Shown: positions 38,783 through 48,178, counted from the first letter of the stretch. The stretch: 64,000 bases of DNA from Aporhodopirellula rubra (GCF_014192335.1 NZ_JACHXU010000025.1:62001-126000); one strand, 5' to 3'. The notes: generated from the sequence alone by a model not told the origin. A program made the numbers and translations.

Positions 38783-40087
38783 TCAGTGCGTTTCCACCAC
38801 GATGGCAACGCCCTGCCCGCCTCCGACACAGAGCGTTGCCAGACCGCGGTGTTTGCCGGATTCACGCAACGCCCGTAGGAGCGTTAGGACGATGCGGGTC
38901 CCCGTGGTTCCGACCGGATGACCCAACGCGATTGCGCCGCCGTGAATATTCACGCGGTCCATCGGCAGCACGCCAACTGAGTCGGGTTGGCCTAATTCTT
39001 TTTCGGCGAACTCTTTGGACGCCATCGCGCGCTCGCATGCGATGACTTGAGCCGCGAAGGCTTCGTTGATTTCGATCAAATCAAAATCATCAAACGTGAA
39101 GCCGGTTTGTTTCATCAGTTTGGCGACCGCGTAGACGGGGCCGAGTCCCATGCGTCGCGGGTCACATCCCGCGATCGAAAACCCGGTGATGTGTCCCAGC
39201 GGCGCACGTGAAAACCGCTCAAGTCCTTTCGCCGATGACAACACCATCGCGGCGGCGCCATCGGTTACCTGGCAACTGTTGCCCGCCGTGACGGTGCCGT
39301 CTTTGGCGAAGATCGGACGCAGGCGAGTGAGTTGTTCCAGCGATTGGCCGTGACGGATACCATCGTCTTTATCGAACACCTCACCGTTCTTGAGCGTTAC
39401 TGGAGCGATTTCGCCGGAGAAGAAACAGCGTTCTTGAGTCTTGCTCGCTTTCGCGTGACTCTGCACGGCGTATTCGTCTTGTTCGCGGCGTGAGATGTGA
39501 TACTCACGAGCGAGCAGTTCCGCGGTTTCGCCCATGTTCATTCCGGACACCGGATCGGTAAGACCCAATTCGATTCCGGCAACCGGTTTGAAGTGCCTTG
39601 GGCGGAAATCTTTCAACACCGAAAGCCGGCCTGTGATGGTTTTTGCCCGGGCTAGTCTCGCCCACAATTTGGCGGCATCGGGGCGGACCAGGAGTGGGAT
39701 TTGAGACATCGATTCGGTTCCGCCGGCAATGATCGCGGTTGCGTCGCCATGCGCGATCGCAGTGCAAGCGGCGAGCAGCGATTCCATTCCCGACGCACAA
39801 TTCCGGTTGACGGTATGCGCGATCTGCGATTCGGGCACGCCTGCCTTTAACGCGATCACGCGGGCGATGTTCGCCGCGTCTGCGGGGCCAGCGACGTTGC
39901 CAAAGATGACTTGGTCGACCACTTCGGGGGACAGACCGCATCGGCGCAAGGACTGCTGGACCGCGATCTTTCCAAGTTCGACCGCGGAAACGTCCGCGAG
40001 TTTGCCGAACGCTTTTGCAAACGGTGTCCGGACGCCGTCAACGATGGCGACAGGCGTAAACGGTTGTGTGTCACTTTTCATGGTCAT
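38783..40087 (-). CDS. fadI: Acetyl-CoA acyltransferase (thiolase)
   Basis: 434 residues, the last step of beta-oxidation (thiolytic cleavage of 3-ketoacyl-CoA). The nucleophile Cys lies in NRNCASGMESLLAAC; further motifs are EINEAFAAQ, NIHGGAIALGHPVG and the second catalytic Cys in LCVGGGQGVA. Length and the extended mid-loop match FadI-type degradative thiolases; the symbol is tentative. It begins with ATG 40087 inside the stop of the ligase gene (ATGA, TGA at 40084-40086), with AGGAG upstream, so the two are translationally coupled. Confidence 0.92.
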   Translation of the reverse strand: MTMKSDTQPFTPVAIVDGVRTPFAKAFGKLADVSAVELGKIAVQQSLRRCGLSPEVVDQVIFGNVAGPADAANIARVIALKAGVPESQIAHTVNRNCASGMESLLAACTAIAHGDATAIIAGGTESMSQIPLLVRPDAAKLWARLARAKTITGRLSVLKDFRPRHFKPVAGIELGLTDPVSGMNMGETAELLAREYHISRREQDEYAVQSHAKASKTQERCFFSGEIAPVTLKNGEVFDKDDGIRHGQSLEQLTRLRPIFAKDGTVTAGNSCQVTDGAAAMVLSSAKGLERFSRAPLGHITGFSIAGCDPRRMGLGPVYAVAKLMKQTGFTFDDFDLIEINEAFAAQVIACERAMASKEFAEKELGQPDSVGVLPMDRVNIHGGAIALGHPVGTTGTRIVLTLLRALRESGKHRGLATLCVGGGQGVAIVVETH

Positions 40088-41913
40088 GCGGTTTCTCCTG
40101 GCAGGTCACGCGTTGGCGTTGGTTCCGACTCACGCAGTTTGCGGCGGATAATCTTGCCCAAGAAATTCTTGGGCAGCTCGTCAACACACCGCTCATAAAT
40201 CTGCGGCTGTTTGTGCTTGGAAAGATGTTCACGACAATACGCCCGTAAGGCGTCTTCGTCCCACGTCGCACCAGGCTGCATCACGAGGAACGCTTTGACG
40301 ATCTCGCCACGTTGTGGATCGGGTTGTCCGACCACTGCAACTTCGGCCACACCCGGGGCGGATTGCAGCACGGTCTCCACTTCCACGGGGTAGACATTGA
40401 ATCCCGATGTGATGATGAGATCTTTTTTACGTCCGACGATGGTGTAGCGGCCGGACTCGTCTCGAGTGGCTAAATCACCGGTCATCAACCATCCATCGCG
40501 GATCGCCTCGTGTGTACCTTCGGGATCGTTCCAGTATCCCAGCATCACCTGCGGGCCACGTACGATCATTTCGCCGACCACGCCGCAGCCCAAGTCTTCC
40601 ATGCCGCCTTTGTTATCGACGATTCGGCACTGCGTTTCAGGCAGTGGGAGACCGATGGTTCCGTAGCAGGGTTCATCGAAGAGGTTGCCGACGTGGGTGA
40701 CCGGTGAGGCTTCGGATAATCCAAAACCTTCAACCACCAGGGCGTTGCTGTGGTGAGAGAATTTTTCGGCGATCTCAGCCTCGAGTGGAGCACCACCGGA
40801 AATTACCCACTTCAGCGAACTCAGATCGGCCGGGTAGTTATCGAGACGCTCGTTCATGGCCACCAACATGGCGGGCACGGCATGCAACACGGTGGGACGA
40901 TGTTCCACCATCAACGCGATCACTTGGCGAACGTTGAATCGATGATGCAGCACCAACGTGGCGCCCATCGCGGCCCCGCCCATTACCATTGCCGACACAC
41001 CGTAGCTGTGGAAAAACGGCAAGACGGCGAGCATCGTGTCCTCGGCAAACCGGCGTTGAGTCCACATCAATTGTTGCCATGCGTTGGCGACCATGTTTTC
41101 ATGGCTCAACGTGACCGGTTTGGATTCTCCTGTCGTGCCACCGGTCGGCAAAATGTAGGCGGCGTCCGTTTTCGGATTGATCGAAACGGGTTTCCACTCA
41201 CGCAGCGTGGTCGAGATTTCTTCTTGCAACCAGTGATGCGAATTGTCCGAAGGAAGCGACCATGTTCCGACACGTTGTTGACGCATCCACAGATAGCCGA
41301 GCTGTTTGAACGCGGGCAAGTGTTCGCGGATCGAAACGTAAAACGTATGTTCGAGTTTCGCGTGACTCGGCGCGAGCAAGTGTGCCAGCATGTCGAGTGT
41401 GACGATGACTTTGCAACCGGTTTGGTCAACCAGTTTGTCGATTTCATTCGCAGCCGATAATGGGCTCAGTGCGACTGCGATTCCGCCTGCACGCCATATC
41501 GCGTTGACCGCGATGATGAATTCAGGAACGTTGGGAAGCAAGATGCCGACGCGGTCACCGGGTGCGACGCCGTATGCTTGAAACATCGCGGCGCAGCGTA
41601 CGATATCGAAGTTCAATTCCTCGTACGTCCAACTCTTTTCTCCGTAGATCACCGCCATCCGGTGTGGGATCACATCGGCAGCGTGACGGATTAACCCGTA
41701 TGCGGGAACCCCTTCGTAGTGCTCGATGGCTGTCGCGGTCGAGACACGATCAACGTGAACGGGACTGGCAACATCTGCACCGGAGGCGGTGGGATGCAAG
41801 ACTGCACCGGGGGTTGAGATCGCAGGAGATGCGATCCCTGTTGGCGATGTTTCGGACATCGTCAACGGTTTGGAGGTTGGTGTCGTGTTTGGTACAGGAA
41901 GGAATCCACCCAT
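40084..41913 (-). CDS. fadD: Long-chain fatty-acid-CoA ligase
   Basis: 609 residues, an adenylate-forming enzyme that activates fatty acids with ATP and CoA. Motifs: YILPTGGTTGESKPVTLSH (AMP-binding P-loop), GFGLSEASPV, the GDLATRDESGRYTIVGRKKD hinge region, and PKNFLGKIIRRKLRE with the catalytic lysine. The first 60 residues are Thr/Pro/Ser-rich and not part of the fold. Start ATG 41913 has AAGGAG at ideal distance; the longer open frame to 42111 is discarded. It is the first gene of the five-gene fatty-acid operon. Confidence 0.93.
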   Translation of the reverse strand: MGGFLPVPNTTPTSKPLTMSETSPTGIASPAISTPGAVLHPTASGADVASPVHVDRVSTATAIEHYEGVPAYGLIRHAADVIPHRMAVIYGEKSWTYEELNFDIVRCAAMFQAYGVAPGDRVGILLPNVPEFIIAVNAIWRAGGIAVALSPLSAANEIDKLVDQTGCKVIVTLDMLAHLLAPSHAKLEHTFYVSIREHLPAFKQLGYLWMRQQRVGTWSLPSDNSHHWLQEEISTTLREWKPVSINPKTDAAYILPTGGTTGESKPVTLSHENMVANAWQQLMWTQRRFAEDTMLAVLPFFHSYGVSAMVMGGAAMGATLVLHHRFNVRQVIALMVEHRPTVLHAVPAMLVAMNERLDNYPADLSSLKWVISGGAPLEAEIAEKFSHHSNALVVEGFGLSEASPVTHVGNLFDEPCYGTIGLPLPETQCRIVDNKGGMEDLGCGVVGEMIVRGPQVMLGYWNDPEGTHEAIRDGWLMTGDLATRDESGRYTIVGRKKDLIITSGFNVYPVEVETVLQSAPGVAEVAVVGQPDPQRGEIVKAFLVMQPGATWDEDALRAYCREHLSKHKQPQIYERCVDELPKNFLGKIIRRKLRESEPTPTRDLPGETA

Positions 41914-42538
41914 CACTCGACTCCTTATCGAAGAGCCAGGCTGATATGTCTTCCGTGACGTTTTGCGGCAACCGACGAACATCGAGTTGATGCCCTGGTC
42001 CGCTCCTACGACGGTATTGGCCGCAGGTTCGAGAACGGCCCAGTTCAATGGCGGAAGAATGAATGAGTGCGTGAGAAAAGTCGCGAAAAATAAAGTGCGA
42101 AATCGAAACACGGATCAGCGGGGCGAACCAATGAAATGAACCTATGTGGTTCGACTGGCCGAACACCTAAGTATAGGCCAGGAACCTCCTAAAGGAAAGT
42201 GAAATGCCTTAGAAAACCTTCACAGGGGCGAATCACCTCTTTGCGGAGGTTTTATTGCCGTTGCACTCGGGGGGGCTCGGTGCGAGAGACTGCGGTTTCG
42301 CAAGCGAGAGAGAATCGAGTTCCAAACATAATGCGAGGGCACGTTTTCGGAGGGGCGTTGTTCTAACAGCGATTCGCAGGGCCGCGCAAGACGGGGTGAA
42401 TGGTCACGCCCGATCAACAACGTTTGGATGTGAGTCGATCGCGCGCGGAGAGCACGTCAGGAATTGCCGATGACGTGGGAATAAAGTGAAGGTGATTTCA
42501 GTAGCACCGTCGACACATCGACGATGAACACGTACCCG
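41914..42538. other. 625-bp spacer upstream of the fatty-acid operon
   Basis: No gene supported. It holds an 11-bp hairpin with a 2-base bulge at 42148-42186 (GGTTC-ga-CTGGCC with GGCCAG-GAACC). A short CACGTC/GACGTG dyad lies at 42453-42477, and a small ACCTC/GAGGT hairpin followed by TTTATT near 42227-42251. Promoter and regulator sites for the operon are expected here. Confidence 0.45.
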
Positions 42539-43531
42539 CTATTTCGTCTGCCACACGTCTTTGGGCTCAAGAACCGTTCGCACCGATTCACTCTGGAGCC
42601 ACGCTTTTGCTGCAGCATCGTCACGCAGGTAAGCGTCCCAGAACGCTGTGCTGAGTGCGAGGATGGCGACGTGGTGGTTTGGGTTGCGCGCACCCTGATC
42701 GCCGGGAAGGCTTCGGTCACTAAACGCAGAGTGCTCGGCGTCGTGCAGCACGAGTTCGTATTTGTCACCCTCGGGCAGTGCGGGAAAGACGGCTCGCCGT
42801 GACTGAACCGTTTGCCCGCCGATGATCGCGGTGTCTTTTGTGCCGGTCATCAACATCCAAGGGATCTCGACGTTTGCAAATGCTTGTTTTGCGTTGCCCA
42901 TACGCGGCTCGCTGGGGCTCATCATGACGGCGGCCTTGATACGCGTGTCCGTTCCTCGTGAACGGAAACGACCTGCGGATTGTCCCGAAACCGACTGCGT
43001 CGTGAGGGCGCCGAAGGAGTGTCCCGACATGCCAACGCGTTCGGTGTCGATTCGCCCGTGGAGCGGATGGCTCGTCTCGCGGTTCCACTCTTCGAGTTGA
43101 TTAAGTACGGCCGGAACGTCGCCCACACGGTTGATCAGATTCCTTCCCGTGGCGGCCTCCTGCATTCCCTTCATGCGGTCGCCAATGGGTTTGTCTTTCC
43201 AAACGCCCGAGTCGCTGCCCGCGTGTTGCAGGAAAACGGCGACGTACCCTCGCGCTGCCCAATGTTCGCCGAGGTAGGCACTGCCTTCGCGGTCGCCGCC
43301 GAGCCCGTGGCTGAACATCACGACCGTCGATGGCGACTCTGATTCGGGCAGGTAGACCTTGATCGGAATCTCACGATCACGCTTTCGGTCGGTCACCTCG
43401 AGTTTCATCGTTTGTGCGGTGAATCCTTTGGGAAGTACCATCGGATCGTACTGAGTCGCGACGACGGGATTAGGAACCCCAGTGCCGTTCACCAAAGCAA
43501 ACGTGATCAGAAAGAACAGACGATCAAACAT
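42539..43531 (-). CDS. Exported alpha/beta hydrolase (PAF-acetylhydrolase/dienelactone-hydrolase-like)
   Basis: 330 residues with a signal peptide (MFDRLFFLITFALVNGTGVP). The oxyanion motif VVMFSHGLGGDREG and nucleophile elbow GMSGHSFGALTTQ (GHSFG) are clear, and the catalytic His is probably in LHDAEHSAFSD. The layout resembles secreted PAF-acetylhydrolase/chlorophyllase-like or dienelactone-hydrolase-like esterases; the substrate is not predictable. ATG 43531 is used because the longer frame has no export signal. It follows the ModC-like gene by 100 bp on the same strand but is probably a separate unit. Confidence 0.8.
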   Translation of the reverse strand: MFDRLFFLITFALVNGTGVPNPVVATQYDPMVLPKGFTAQTMKLEVTDRKRDREIPIKVYLPESESPSTVVMFSHGLGGDREGSAYLGEHWAARGYVAVFLQHAGSDSGVWKDKPIGDRMKGMQEAATGRNLINRVGDVPAVLNQLEEWNRETSHPLHGRIDTERVGMSGHSFGALTTQSVSGQSAGRFRSRGTDTRIKAAVMMSPSEPRMGNAKQAFANVEIPWMLMTGTKDTAIIGGQTVQSRRAVFPALPEGDKYELVLHDAEHSAFSDRSLPGDQGARNPNHHVAILALSTAFWDAYLRDDAAAKAWLQSESVRTVLEPKDVWQTK

Positions 43532-43631
43532 GGTCAACCTAACGAACAAACGGAACGGGAAACGGTGCGTCCACCGATTCAACCCTAGAGTCGTCCAAAG
43601 GTTTCGACATCGATCGTTCTCTTCGGGCCGC

Positions 43632-44279
43632 TCAGTCGATCGCGACGTGTTCGAGGACACTATCGGATAGTCGGTAGCGGCAGTCGGCGAGTCGTTCGGC
43701 TTCGGCCAAATTGTGAGTGACGTGCAGGGTGGTCACGTTGGTGGCTTCTTTGAGTGATTGTAACAATTCGAGCATCTCGTCGCGTGTTTCTTCGTCGAGG
43801 GCGCTGAGGGGTTCGTCGAGCAACAGGACGGAAGGTTCCACCGCGATCGCCCTTCCCAACGCGACTCGCTGTGCCTCGCCGCCGCTGAGGCCGTCGATGG
43901 GGCGGCGGAGTAGATGTGTGATGCCCAATATCTCGGCGGTTTCGTCGCGGCGCTGTTTCAGCTGACTCGGGGATGCCTTGTGAAGTTTTAATCCGAACTC
44001 GAGATGCTCGGCGACGTTGTACGTCGGGAACAACGCGAGGTCTTGCGGGACGTAACCGATTTCTCGATCACCGGGAGCGTAACGGGTCACGTCAACGTCC
44101 TGAAGCCAAACGGACCCAGACGACGGTTTGCGCAAGCCGCAGATGGTTTCCAAGAGAGACGTTTTCCCACAGCCCGTTTTGCCCATCAAAATTGCGTACC
44201 GGCCTCGCTCGATCTCGAGCGAAACGTTTGGCAAATGGAAGGTGCCGACGGTGATGGAGATGTTGTCCAGCCGAATCAT
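43632..44279 (-). CDS. modC: ABC transporter ATP-binding protein (ModC-like, lacking TOBE domain)
   Basis: 215 residues. Walker A MGKTGCGKTS, signature LSGGEAQRVALGRAI, Walker B SVLLLDEPLSALDEE and switch His in LHVTHNLAEAE are intact. It ends right after the ATPase core, so the C-terminal Mop/TOBE oxyanion-sensing domain of standard ModC (about 350 residues) is absent. It energises uptake through the adjacent permease. Start ATG 44279 follows GGTGGG; a GTG four codons earlier is possible. Third gene of modA-modB-modC. Confidence 0.85.
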   Translation of the reverse strand: MIRLDNISITVGTFHLPNVSLEIERGRYAILMGKTGCGKTSLLETICGLRKPSSGSVWLQDVDVTRYAPGDREIGYVPQDLALFPTYNVAEHLEFGLKLHKASPSQLKQRRDETAEILGITHLLRRPIDGLSGGEAQRVALGRAIAVEPSVLLLDEPLSALDEETRDEMLELLQSLKEATNVTTLHVTHNLAEAERLADCRYRLSDSVLEHVAID

Positions 44280-44295
44280 GTTTTGTCCCACCGAA

Positions 44296-45162
44296 TCATC
44301 GTGTTCGATCTCCGGTCAGGGTTCCCAATCGCCACCGGCGGGCGCCGAGTCCACGCAGCGCGACGAGAACCACGATCGCGATCGTGACCATCAGCAACGA
44401 TACCGCGACCGCAGCATTGAGATCGCCGACACTCATTTCGAGGAACACGGAAGTCGACAAGACTTCCGTGCGCATCCGTGTTGCGCCGGCAAAAACTAGG
44501 ATCGGGCCAAATTCGCCGAGTGCTCTCGCCCATGCAATGGTTAATGCGGCGATGATGCCTCGTCCCGATTGGGGCAACGCGATCTGCACAAACGCCTGCA
44601 GTCGGGTGCAGCCGAGTGTTCGGGCGACGTCTTCGGCACGTGGGTTGATTTGATCAAAGGTGACACCCATGGTTCGAATTGCAAAGGCACAGGCCACCGC
44701 GAATTGTGCGATCACGACCGCGGGCCAGCGGTAGGTGACTGGGAATCCGACTTCATCTCGCAGCCATGTTTCCAACTCCCATCCGCTGCTTCCGATGGGT
44801 AAATGAAACAAGATCAGTAAACTCAGCCCCAGCACCAACGGAGGCAATACGATCGGAATATCCACCAGAGTGTCGATCAAGAATCGACCGGGAAACCGGA
44901 AACGCGAAAGGAGATAACCGAGCGGGATGGCGACGATGACCGAGAGGATCGCCGAAACGGTGCAGGAGAGTAGCGTTAAACGAATCGATGCCCGAATTTC
45001 AGGCTTGGCAAGCACGTTCTTGAAATCGGCGAGCGACGTGAAAGCGAGATCCGCAGCGATCAGCAGCACGATCAAAAGCAGGAAACACGACGAGATTCCC
45101 CCCATCAATAAAAAGAACGGAGCATCGCTGCGGCGGCGGGGCACGAGCGGTCGAGAGGACAC
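44296..45162 (-). CDS. modB: Molybdate-type ABC transporter permease
   Basis: 288 residues with about six membrane spans. The permease EAA loop reads RTLGCTRLQAFVQIALPQSG, the contact with the ATPase. The arrangement RFRFPGRFLIDTLVDIPIVLPPLVLGL is typical of ModB and the related CysT family, so molybdate, tungstate or less likely sulfate is the cargo. The start is GTG 45162; the ribosome site is weak and an ATG 19 codons in is an alternative. It lies 123 bp after modA and 16 bp before modC. Confidence 0.87.
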   Translation of the reverse strand: MSSRPLVPRRRSDAPFFLLMGGISSCFLLLIVLLIAADLAFTSLADFKNVLAKPEIRASIRLTLLSCTVSAILSVIVAIPLGYLLSRFRFPGRFLIDTLVDIPIVLPPLVLGLSLLILFHLPIGSSGWELETWLRDEVGFPVTYRWPAVVIAQFAVACAFAIRTMGVTFDQINPRAEDVARTLGCTRLQAFVQIALPQSGRGIIAALTIAWARALGEFGPILVFAGATRMRTEVLSTSVFLEMSVGDLNAAVAVSLLMVTIAIVVLVALRGLGARRWRLGTLTGDRTR

Positions 45163-45285
45163 GTTGGATTCGAGACAGGCGATGAGGAAGAACAGTGAGG
45201 AGGCAGAACGCGATACGGGGTATTTAGGCCGAGCCCGCCGCTCGCTCCGTCAGTGCGACGGTGCGTCGGGGTTCGCCTTTTTGCG

Positions 45286-46170
45286 TCAACGTTCGTCGGT
45301 GGCTTGCGATGCGACGGCTTGCGGTGTGTTGGTTTGCAGTGCGGCGGTTTGCGGTGGTGTTACGTCGAATCCGTGTTCACGGTACCGCCGTTTTCCGTGG
45401 GCGTTCGCGGTCAAGTATTTTACGAACAGAGAGGCAGACGGTTTTCGTTTGGAAGTCGAGATGATCCCGATTTCAATATCGGAAACGGCATTTTCCAGTT
45501 CGGGGATCTCGACCGGTTCTAGGTCAGGATAGTCGTGGAGCACCGCATCGTAAACGATGCCCGCGTCCGCCGATCCCACCGCGACGTCGTTGGCCACCTC
45601 GGTCACGTTCCCGCGATACGCGGTGGTGGCGCGATCGACTGCGGCCCAGTTGCCTTGGCGTTGGAAGAGCGACCGGGTTAGTCGGCCGATTCCCGCCGCG
45701 TCCGGGTTGGCTTGCACGAACCGCACGTCCGCACGTAGGCAATCGTCGAGTGACCGGATCGATTTCGGGTTGCCGCGTCGAACGACGATGACGGCTCGCA
45801 TCCGAGCGATCGGGTGCGTTTCAGAGACGAGGTCTTTGTCGCGCGCCGATTGCAAGTAGCTCGCATCGGCGGGCAGGAAAAGATCGCCTGTGCGGCTGAC
45901 TTCGATTTGCGACAACAGGCCTTGGGAAGGCCCATAGTTGACGAACACTTCGCATTCGAAATCGCGTCGGTAATCGTTGACGATCGCTTGCATCACCGCT
46001 TGATTGCTGGCGGCGCAGAACAGCGTGATGGGGGCTCGGCGGATTGCTGTCTCGTCCGCATCCTCGGAATCGGCGCGCCCCTTAGCCGTGTGATCGGTGC
46101 CTGAGAGGAGGGCGAGCAAGAAGGGAAGTGCGACGACTAACGCGATCAAGAGAAGAAGTGGGCGGTTCAT
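45286..46170 (-). CDS. modA: Molybdate-type ABC transporter substrate-binding protein
   Basis: 294 residues. A signal anchor (MNRPLLLLIALVVALPFLLA) is followed by a two-lobed periplasmic binding domain. Motifs: ITLFCAASNQAVMQAIVNDY, VNYGPSQGLLSQIE, GDLFLPADASYL, and SADAGIVYDA, which match ModA-type oxyanion binders. The N-terminal 30 residues after the leader are acidic and the last 25 residues form a Q/T/A-rich tail (PPQTAALQTNTPQAVASQ) encoded by imperfect repeats; both are atypical for ModA. Molybdate is the expected ligand, tungstate possible. First gene of the transporter operon. Confidence 0.87.
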   Translation of the reverse strand: MNRPLLLLIALVVALPFLLALLSGTDHTAKGRADSEDADETAIRRAPITLFCAASNQAVMQAIVNDYRRDFECEVFVNYGPSQGLLSQIEVSRTGDLFLPADASYLQSARDKDLVSETHPIARMRAVIVVRRGNPKSIRSLDDCLRADVRFVQANPDAAGIGRLTRSLFQRQGNWAAVDRATTAYRGNVTEVANDVAVGSADAGIVYDAVLHDYPDLEPVEIPELENAVSDIEIGIISTSKRKPSASLFVKYLTANAHGKRRYREHGFDVTPPQTAALQTNTPQAVASQATDER

Positions 46171-46256
46171 AGACGTTCATCGATCCGGATCGTTTGTCAT
46201 TCGTAGGCCAAGCTTGACGTCCGTAATGTAGTCCAATCTGTGCCAGTCGAACAAAG

Positions 46257-46670
46257 GTGACCAAGGTGATTGCTGACGAACCGATTCAAGTTTCCTTGTT
46301 GACGTGGATGGTGAATTCCCTCGGGACCACCTACCTCGTTCTATTGCCTGCCGCTGCGTTGCTGTCGATCGCGTTGGCGTTGGCGGTGGTCATTCGCGGG
46401 AGAGGCCCGATGGCTGCCGCGATGTTGATTTTGGTCGTGCCGATACCGCTGATGATCGGCTGCTACGCGGCGCTGCATGGAGTGATCAACGCGTTCCAAA
46501 TTCTCGCCGTATCGGGGACGGCTCCGAAGCCGAGTGAGATTGCGACCGTGGTGGCGGTTTCACTGTTGCCACCGTTTGTCGGTCTGCTGTTGATGACTCC
46601 CGCATACACGGTCGCGACGATCGGCACGTTCGTTCGGTCGCTGACGGAGAAGGCCGTTCACGGAGAGTAG
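46257..46670 (+). CDS. Small multi-span membrane protein, unknown
   Basis: 137 residues; not recognised. Three or four hydrophobic spans (about 20-47, 53-75, 98-122) with an Ala/Leu/Val-rich composition slightly reminiscent of MotA/TolQ/ExbB fragments, though too short for one. The start is GTG 46257; a second GTG at 46266 is better spaced from AAAGG. It is divergent from modA and convergent with the pseudo-nuclease gene. Confidence 0.6.
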   Translation: MTKVIADEPIQVSLLTWMVNSLGTTYLVLLPAAALLSIALALAVVIRGRGPMAAAMLILVVPIPLMIGCYAALHGVINAFQILAVSGTAPKPSEIATVVAVSLLPPFVGLLLMTPAYTVATIGTFVRSLTEKAVHGE

Positions 46671-46714
46671 CCGCGCGGCGAAAGGGCACGGGCAACCAAC
46701 TCGACGAGCTTCAT

Positions 46715-47923
46715 TTAGCGGGGCATCGTCGACGGCGCGACCGCTTGATGCACCAGCGGTGAACCTTCCAGAGGTGTGAATTCGGCGTACACGGGTAGGT
46801 AGCTCGAGACGGCTTGAGCCTGAGCGACGCTGAGGTTGTACACGCGAAGGAAATCGTAGACACCGCCACGGCCGATCGCTTCGGCGGTGAGTTCACGATC
46901 GAACAGCACGTTGCTGGTTTGGTGTCGGCCGAAGATGTCCGTCGGCGTGCTCGTGACGGAGGCCCGGACGTTTGGTCCCGCGATCACGGGCAGCAGGTAA
47001 GAATCATCAGCCTGGAAAAGTCCCGCCAGCACCACGTCGTCTTCGCCGCGTCCGTCTTCGCGAACGGACTTCATCAACTGTCCGAGCAGTGCGACTTCGC
47101 GAGGGGCACGTGACAAATCGATCCGGACGTTGACGAGGCTGAACGTCCACGCTTCGCTGACCGATGGTTCGGCGGCGCGAAACCATGCGACGAGTGGATC
47201 GTAGGTCAACTGATTGTCTGGATCGGCGACCGTGTAGGTCTGCGTGCGGTCGACGCGAACGCGGGCCGGGTTAAACAGGATCGCCATCTGCTCGCCTCGG
47301 TCTTCGGGACCGGTCGGCGGACCGAGAACATAGTCAAACAGCGGTGCCCCGCCGCCGAGCGAGCTTTCGTTGATCGCGTCGATAATTCGCGGCACGAGAT
47401 CCATTTGCAACGACGAGATTTGTTGCACGGCGATCACATCGAATTGACGCACCACGCGAACCAGATTCTTGCGTGCGAGATCGCTGGCGAGTTTCGTCGG
47501 TCCGAAACCGTCGAGCGCCCACGATGCCACCTTGAGGTGCGAAGGCGCGTACCGCGTCCGACGACCGAATTCCGTGATGCCTGCACGTCGATGCAGATCG
47601 CTGGGGCTGGAAATGATCGGGTCCGCTTCGAAATCGGGATCCGACGGTCGTACCGCAGTCAGCGATTCGTTGTTTGCAAACCGTTCGCTGGTGAAATTAC
47701 CGCTTCCAACTTCGCCGGTTCCAGGCCGTTGGATCGTTGTCGACGAGGCGAATGTGAACGGATCTCCCATGTCGCCGAGGCGACTTTCCTGTTTGGCAGA
47801 TATCGAAACCCCGTCGAGACCGTCGACGTCATAGTGACGAAAGAAATACCAACCGCCCCCAACCAGACACAGCACGATCAGCCCGGCTTGAAGCGGGTGT
47901 CCTCCACTGGATTCTTGGGACAT
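46715..47923 (-). CDS. Membrane-anchored DNase-I-fold (EEP) protein without catalytic residues
   Basis: 402 residues. One N-terminal span (AGLIVLCLVGGGWYFF) is followed by a disordered linker of about 110 residues and an endonuclease/exonuclease/phosphatase domain. The fold is clear (DVIAVQQISS, YVLGPPTGPEDRGEQMAILF, FSLVNVRIDL, DVVLAGLFQADD, SSYLPVYAEF). Each catalytic position is altered: Glu of QE is Gln, His of NVH is Arg, Asp and Asn of GDFN are Leu and Gln, and Asp-His of SDH are Ser-Tyr. It should therefore be inactive as a nuclease or phosphatase and act, if at all, as a binding protein. ATG 47923 chosen over the frame to 47959. Confidence 0.82.
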   Translation of the reverse strand: MSQESSGGHPLQAGLIVLCLVGGGWYFFRHYDVDGLDGVSISAKQESRLGDMGDPFTFASSTTIQRPGTGEVGSGNFTSERFANNESLTAVRPSDPDFEADPIISSPSDLHRRAGITEFGRRTRYAPSHLKVASWALDGFGPTKLASDLARKNLVRVVRQFDVIAVQQISSLQMDLVPRIIDAINESSLGGGAPLFDYVLGPPTGPEDRGEQMAILFNPARVRVDRTQTYTVADPDNQLTYDPLVAWFRAAEPSVSEAWTFSLVNVRIDLSRAPREVALLGQLMKSVREDGRGEDDVVLAGLFQADDSYLLPVIAGPNVRASVTSTPTDIFGRHQTSNVLFDRELTAEAIGRGGVYDFLRVYNLSVAQAQAVSSYLPVYAEFTPLEGSPLVHQAVAPSTMPR

Positions 47924-48178
47924 GAGATTGTTTGAACTTCCGAGTGCTGGGGCAAGCAAAAAATGCCGGTATGAAAAGTTGGGAATAGCCCAATCGGTTT
48001 AATGTGAACGTTTCCCCGGCTATTCGACTTCATCGGCTCAAATCCTCGTCAGTTTCAAACAATTTCCCGAAAACGCTTGTTCCCGATCGGGTCCGCTGAC
48101 ATGTTGACCCTTGATCGTTATCTTGGTGGCTCGTTTCCGCACCTCGCAAAACCCTCTTTTTAAGTAGAAAACGTTTCC

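Noticed and set aside
38665..38865. Upstream extension of the hydratase/dehydrogenase frame into the thiolase gene
   Set aside because: The extension overlaps the thiolase 3' end, is not family-like, and ATG 38664 has a strong ribosome site.
42227..42251. ACCTC/GAGGT hairpin followed by TTTATT
   Set aside because: The stem is only five base pairs and no plus-strand gene ends nearby, so it was not listed as a terminator.
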